Below, one piece after another: positions 6,103 through 8,790 of a DNA stretch of 8,790 nucleotides (positions within the stretch are counted from its first letter, which is position 1; the number at the start of each line of letters is the position of its first letter). The notes under the pieces were generated by a model, which was given only the letters and a program-made list of their open reading frames with translations, ran no database searches and was not told where the DNA came from. Location: NCBI GenBank assembly GCA_003233545.1, contig QILZ01000231.1:1-8790 (forward strand), given 5' to 3'. This stretch comes from Spirochaetales bacterium (GTDB lineage: Bacteria > Spirochaetota > Spirochaetia > SZUA-6). A program made the position numbers and the translations under genes.

Positions 6103-6924
6103 CTAATAGATAACTTCTACTCTTTTTGCCCTGTCATCTATAAAACCCGAAAACGAAGAAAGCTTTGCAAGCATACCGGAATTAAGTATAATACCACGGG
6201 GAAGGAGCAGGAGCCCGTTTTTTAATATTATGTCGGTTTTTAAAAACATCCCGGGCTGCAGGGATTGTATCGGTATAGTGTGTGACTTTTTTTCGAAACT
6301 CTCAAGTTTCTTATCGATCAATGTGGAAAATTCCTCGACGAGCGCCGGGTCATACTTTGACGAAGTGTTATTTATAATAACCGATTTTGTTTCCTTTAAT
6401 GAGAGACCTTTTTTAAAAATATAGCTGTCGAAATCACTGAGCAGATGTATTACCCTTGCCCCGAATGGTATCGCCTCTCCTTTAAGCTCATCCGGGAAAC
6501 CTGTTCCGTTAAAGTGTTCATGATGTGATCTGATGATTCCGGAGATTCTTTTAAGGTTGTATGCACTGTTGATAATTTTTTCTCCGATCAGCGGATGTCT
6601 TGCGTACACAACTCTATCATCTTTACTGAATACTTCAGGATTTCCCGTAATTATATGTTCGGGCATTCCTACCTTTCCTATATCATGGAGAAGTGCGGAG
6701 AAGTAAAGCATTTCACGGATATCTTTATCATAGTTACATTGCAGTGCGAATTCTCTGGAATTTTCCGCTACTCTCTTTAAATGACCGCCTAAAAATTTAT
6801 CCGATAGTGAGATTACAGTTATAAGTAACTGCACCATATCACGGAAATTCTTACTTGTTGCCCTGTGAATATCTTCGAGAAGTTTTAGTTTTGCCTCCGT
6901 TTCGTCATACTCTTCCGCTTTCAT
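6103..6924 (-). CDS. HD-GYP-like domain protein with atypical metal site
   Basis: A 273-residue soluble protein related to the HD-GYP phosphodiesterases that break down cyclic di-GMP. The order is a helical, probably coiled-coil N-terminus (about 1-45), an HD-GYP domain (about 46-170), then a small C-terminal module (about 216-272, IQSLQPGMFL then LLLPRGIILN) of the kind that follows HD-GYP domains in RpfG-type regulators. Present are H48, the HD pair H80/D81 with K84, H110, and H134/H135. The signature reads NGTGFP (139-144) rather than DGSGYP. Two usual metal ligands are changed: the Glu four residues before H48 is F44, and the Asp of the VADxFD motif is S163, although D164 is next to it. 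It may therefore bind fewer metals, act differently or be inactive. It has no receiver of its own. Its ATG overlaps the kinase stop as ATGA, with GAGGG as ribosome binding site, so translation is probably coupled. Confidence 0.88.
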   Translation of the reverse strand: MKAEEYDETEAKLKLLEDIHRATSKNFRDMVQLLITVISLSDKFLGGHLKRVAENSREFALQCNYDKDIREMLYFSALLHDIGKVGMPEHIITGNPEVFSKDDRVVYARHPLIGEKIINSAYNLKRISGIIRSHHEHFNGTGFPDELKGEAIPFGARVIHLLSDFDSYIFKKGLSLKETKSVIINNTSSKYDPALVEEFSTLIDKKLESFEKKSHTIPIQSLQPGMFLKTDIILKNGLLLLPRGIILNSGMLAKLSSFSGFIDDRAKRVEVIY

Positions 6925-8790
6925 TTTTTACCCTCGCTTATGAGTTCTTTGATACATTTTGAGAGTTCAGAAATGCTGTAGGGTTTTTGTATCAGATTTA
7001 CATTTTTAAGTTCACTCTCCGTATAGCCGGATGTAAAAAGAAATTTTATTCCGGGTTTAAGTTCCAGTATCTTTTCTGCAAGTTCGATCCCGCCCATTTC
7101 CGGCATTACTATATCACTTATTACCAGATCGATGACCTCTGTATTACCCGTTATTAAAGAAAGCGCTTCCTTCCCGTTATTGGCCGTTAGAATAGTATAT
7201 CCGAGAGTTATTAATGCTCTCTGTGTAAATCTCAGAACCGATTCGTCGTCTTCGACCAGCAGGATAGTTTCCCCACCCTGTGCCGGGACTACCCTTCCCG
7301 TATGATCGGCTTTATCCGGAGATTTTTCCACACAAGCCGGCCAGTACACCTTGAAAACCGATCCCCGGTTCTTTTCGCTGTAGATATATATAAAGCCATG
7401 ATTCTGCTTTACAATACCGTAAACGGTAGAAAGACCCATACCGGTTCCGCGTCCTTTTCTCTTTGTTGTAAAAAAAGGTTCGAATACTTTTCTTTTTACA
7501 TCTTCCTCCATTCCTGACCCGTTATCGCTTACGGAGAAAAGAACAAAATCGCCTTTATAGCTTCCCGGATGATTTATTATATAATCTTCCGTTATTGTAA
7601 CATTTCGTGTCTCGAAAGAAATAAGTTTTTCTGTTTTACCGGGTAAGTTATTATTTACCGCATCCCTGGCATTAACTGCAAGGTTTATAAGAATCTGGTC
7701 TATCTGTGAAGGGTCCGCCTCTATACTGTATACCGTATTTGAGAGTTTTTTCTTAAGACTTATATCTTCGCCTATTATTCTGGGCAGAATGGAAAAGAGA
7801 TTATCTATTACAGTATTGATGTCGATTATCTGCGGTTTTATGATCTGCCTGCGGCTGAAGGCGAGTAATTTGGATACCAGTTCCGCAGCCTTGTTGCCGC
7901 TTTCGTAAATAGCGATAATTTCTTCGTATAACGCATCTCCCTTTTTAAGATCGGTAAGGATAAGCTCTGCATTGCCGTTTATGGCTGTTAAAATGTTGTT
8001 AAAATCATGAGCGATACCTCCTGTGAGGTTTCCTATGGATTCCATCTTCTGAGCCATGATTAATTGATTCCTGAGTCTCTTTAGTTCTGTAATATCTTCT
8101 TTAACACCAATAAAATTTGTTATTTTACCATTATCAGCTTTAACGGGTGCTATTACCGCCGATTCCCAGTATAATTGTCCGTTCTTTTTTAAATTATGAA
8201 ATTCTCCCCGCCATATTCTGCCGCCGGTAATCGTTTTCCATAATTCTTTATACTCCCCGTCGGATGTCTCTCCGGACTTTAATATTCGCGGATTTTTTCC
8301 CCTGACTTCCTCGGGGGAGTAGCCCGTGATTTCTGAAAATTTGGGATTTATATACTCGATATTTCCGTCTAAATCTGTAATTACTATGGAAACAGGACTC
8401 TGCTCCATTGCAATATAGAGTTTCTTAAGCTGTTCTCTGGTTTTTCCGCTACAGTCCGTAAATTTAGAATTCTCGATTATGAATATTGCATCATCGGCAG
8501 AATCAAAGATATTCCGGTACAGTGTTTTGTCCTTTTCCAGCATCTCCGTACAGGCTGTAATGTCGTGAAAATAGACAATTGTTTCGGCATCCGAATCCGT
8601 ATCGGGCTTAACGGCTGAAACGAGTACTGTTCTTTTTTTATTGTTTTTGGTTGTAATACAGAGCCCGGATTTTTCGGTGAAGCCGGCGGTCCCGCTGACT
8701 TTAAGTACGTTTTTTAAGAAGTCTGTATAATCGCACCTTAAGATTTCGTTTCTGCTGTAACCGGTTATTTTTTCCAGCGCAGGATTGCAT
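6921..8790 (-). CDS. PAS-containing hybrid sensor histidine kinase with C-terminal receiver, 5' end outside window
   Basis: A cytosolic-looking signalling kinase; the reading frame is open to the right edge, so its start is not in the window. In order it has: a PAS domain entering from the edge (NPALEKITGY, about 8790-8560); a short PAS-like remnant (about 8530-8450); a complete PAS/PAC (VSIVITDLDGNIEYINPKF, to about 8080); a HisKA with GGIAHDFNN, whose His codon is 8007-8009; and a HATPase with N box NLAVNARDAV, SDNGSGM, FEPFFTT and GTGMGLS. The C-terminal receiver has acidic EDD after ILLV, phospho-acceptor Asp at 7113-7115 (VISDIVMP), FTSGYTE and QKPY. All catalytic motifs are intact. The ATG at 8543 is internal: the codons before it continue a PAS fold, so it should not be taken as the start. 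The stop overlaps the start of the HD-GYP gene, which is the likely output partner. The signal sensed is unknown. Confidence 0.92.
   Translation of the reverse strand, partial: CNPALEKITGYSRNEILRCDYTDFLKNVLKVSGTAGFTEKSGLCITTKNNKKRTVLVSAVKPDTDSDAETIVYFHDITACTEMLEKDKTLYRNIFDSADDAIFIIENSKFTDCSGKTREQLKKLYIAMEQSPVSIVITDLDGNIEYINPKFSEITGYSPEEVRGKNPRILKSGETSDGEYKELWKTITGGRIWRGEFHNLKKNGQLYWESAVIAPVKADNGKITNFIGVKEDITELKRLRNQLIMAQKMESIGNLTGGIAHDFNNILTAINGNAELILTDLKKGDALYEEIIAIYESGNKAAELVSKLLAFSRRQIIKPQIIDINTVIDNLFSILPRIIGEDISLKKKLSNTVYSIEADPSQIDQILINLAVNARDAVNNNLPGKTEKLISFETRNVTITEDYIINHPGSYKGDFVLFSVSDNGSGMEEDVKRKVFEPFFTTKRKGRGTGMGLSTVYGIVKQNHGFIYIYSEKNRGSVFKVYWPACVEKSPDKADHTGRVVPAQGGETILLVEDDESVLRFTQRALITLGYTILTANNGKEALSLITGNTEVIDLVISDIVMPEMGGIELAEKILELKPGIKFLFTSGYTESELKNVNLIQKPYSISELSKCIKELISEGKK

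Noticed and set aside
1..8790. CRISPR array, tRNA, insertion sequence or toxin-antitoxin pair
   Set aside because: No repeated spacer pattern, cloverleaf, transposase or paired small genes were seen. The 45-aa gene stands alone and has no toxin-like membrane helix.

Overview
This window most likely comes from a spirochaete (Spirochaetota) chromosome of moderate GC. The best clue is a class I, archaeal-type lysyl-tRNA synthetase. Most bacteria use an unrelated class II enzyme, but spirochaetes and some alphaproteobacteria use class I. The GTP-type PEP carboxykinase and the PAS hybrid kinase next to an HD-GYP protein fit a free-living or anaerobic spirochaete. The genus cannot be named from the sequence.

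Left part (1-3969): a minus-strand GTP-dependent PEP carboxykinase gene (pckG), cut by the left edge and carrying a frameshift near 315-322. A 130-bp divergent promoter region separates it from a plus-strand lysS and then rpiA. The rpiA frame is broken at about 3481-3484, where one frame stops and another carries the rest of the enzyme. The simplest reading is a small deletion between two GTAT repeats.

Middle part (3970-4815): a 45-codon minus-strand gene (3989-4126) with a near-consensus promoter and ribosome binding site. It is divergent from a plus-strand DnaQ-like (DEDDh) 3'-5' exonuclease gene. The space between them holds overlapping inverted repeats.

Right part (4834-8790): three minus-strand genes read toward the left: a PAS/HisKA/HATPase/receiver hybrid histidine kinase running off the right edge, an HD-GYP-like protein overlapping it by ATGA, and a 12-helix MFS transporter with an inverted repeat at its start. 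The kinase's terminal receiver and the separate HD-GYP protein together resemble an RpfG-type output module split over two genes. The HD-GYP protein lacks two usual metal ligands.

No mobile element, CRISPR array, tRNA, rRNA or phage gene was seen. I do not see a complete new system. The best leads are the two broken central-metabolism genes, the SD-less genes whose -10 boxes lie right against the start codon, the conserved-looking 45-aa gene, the degenerate HD-GYP site and a PAS remnant inside the kinase.
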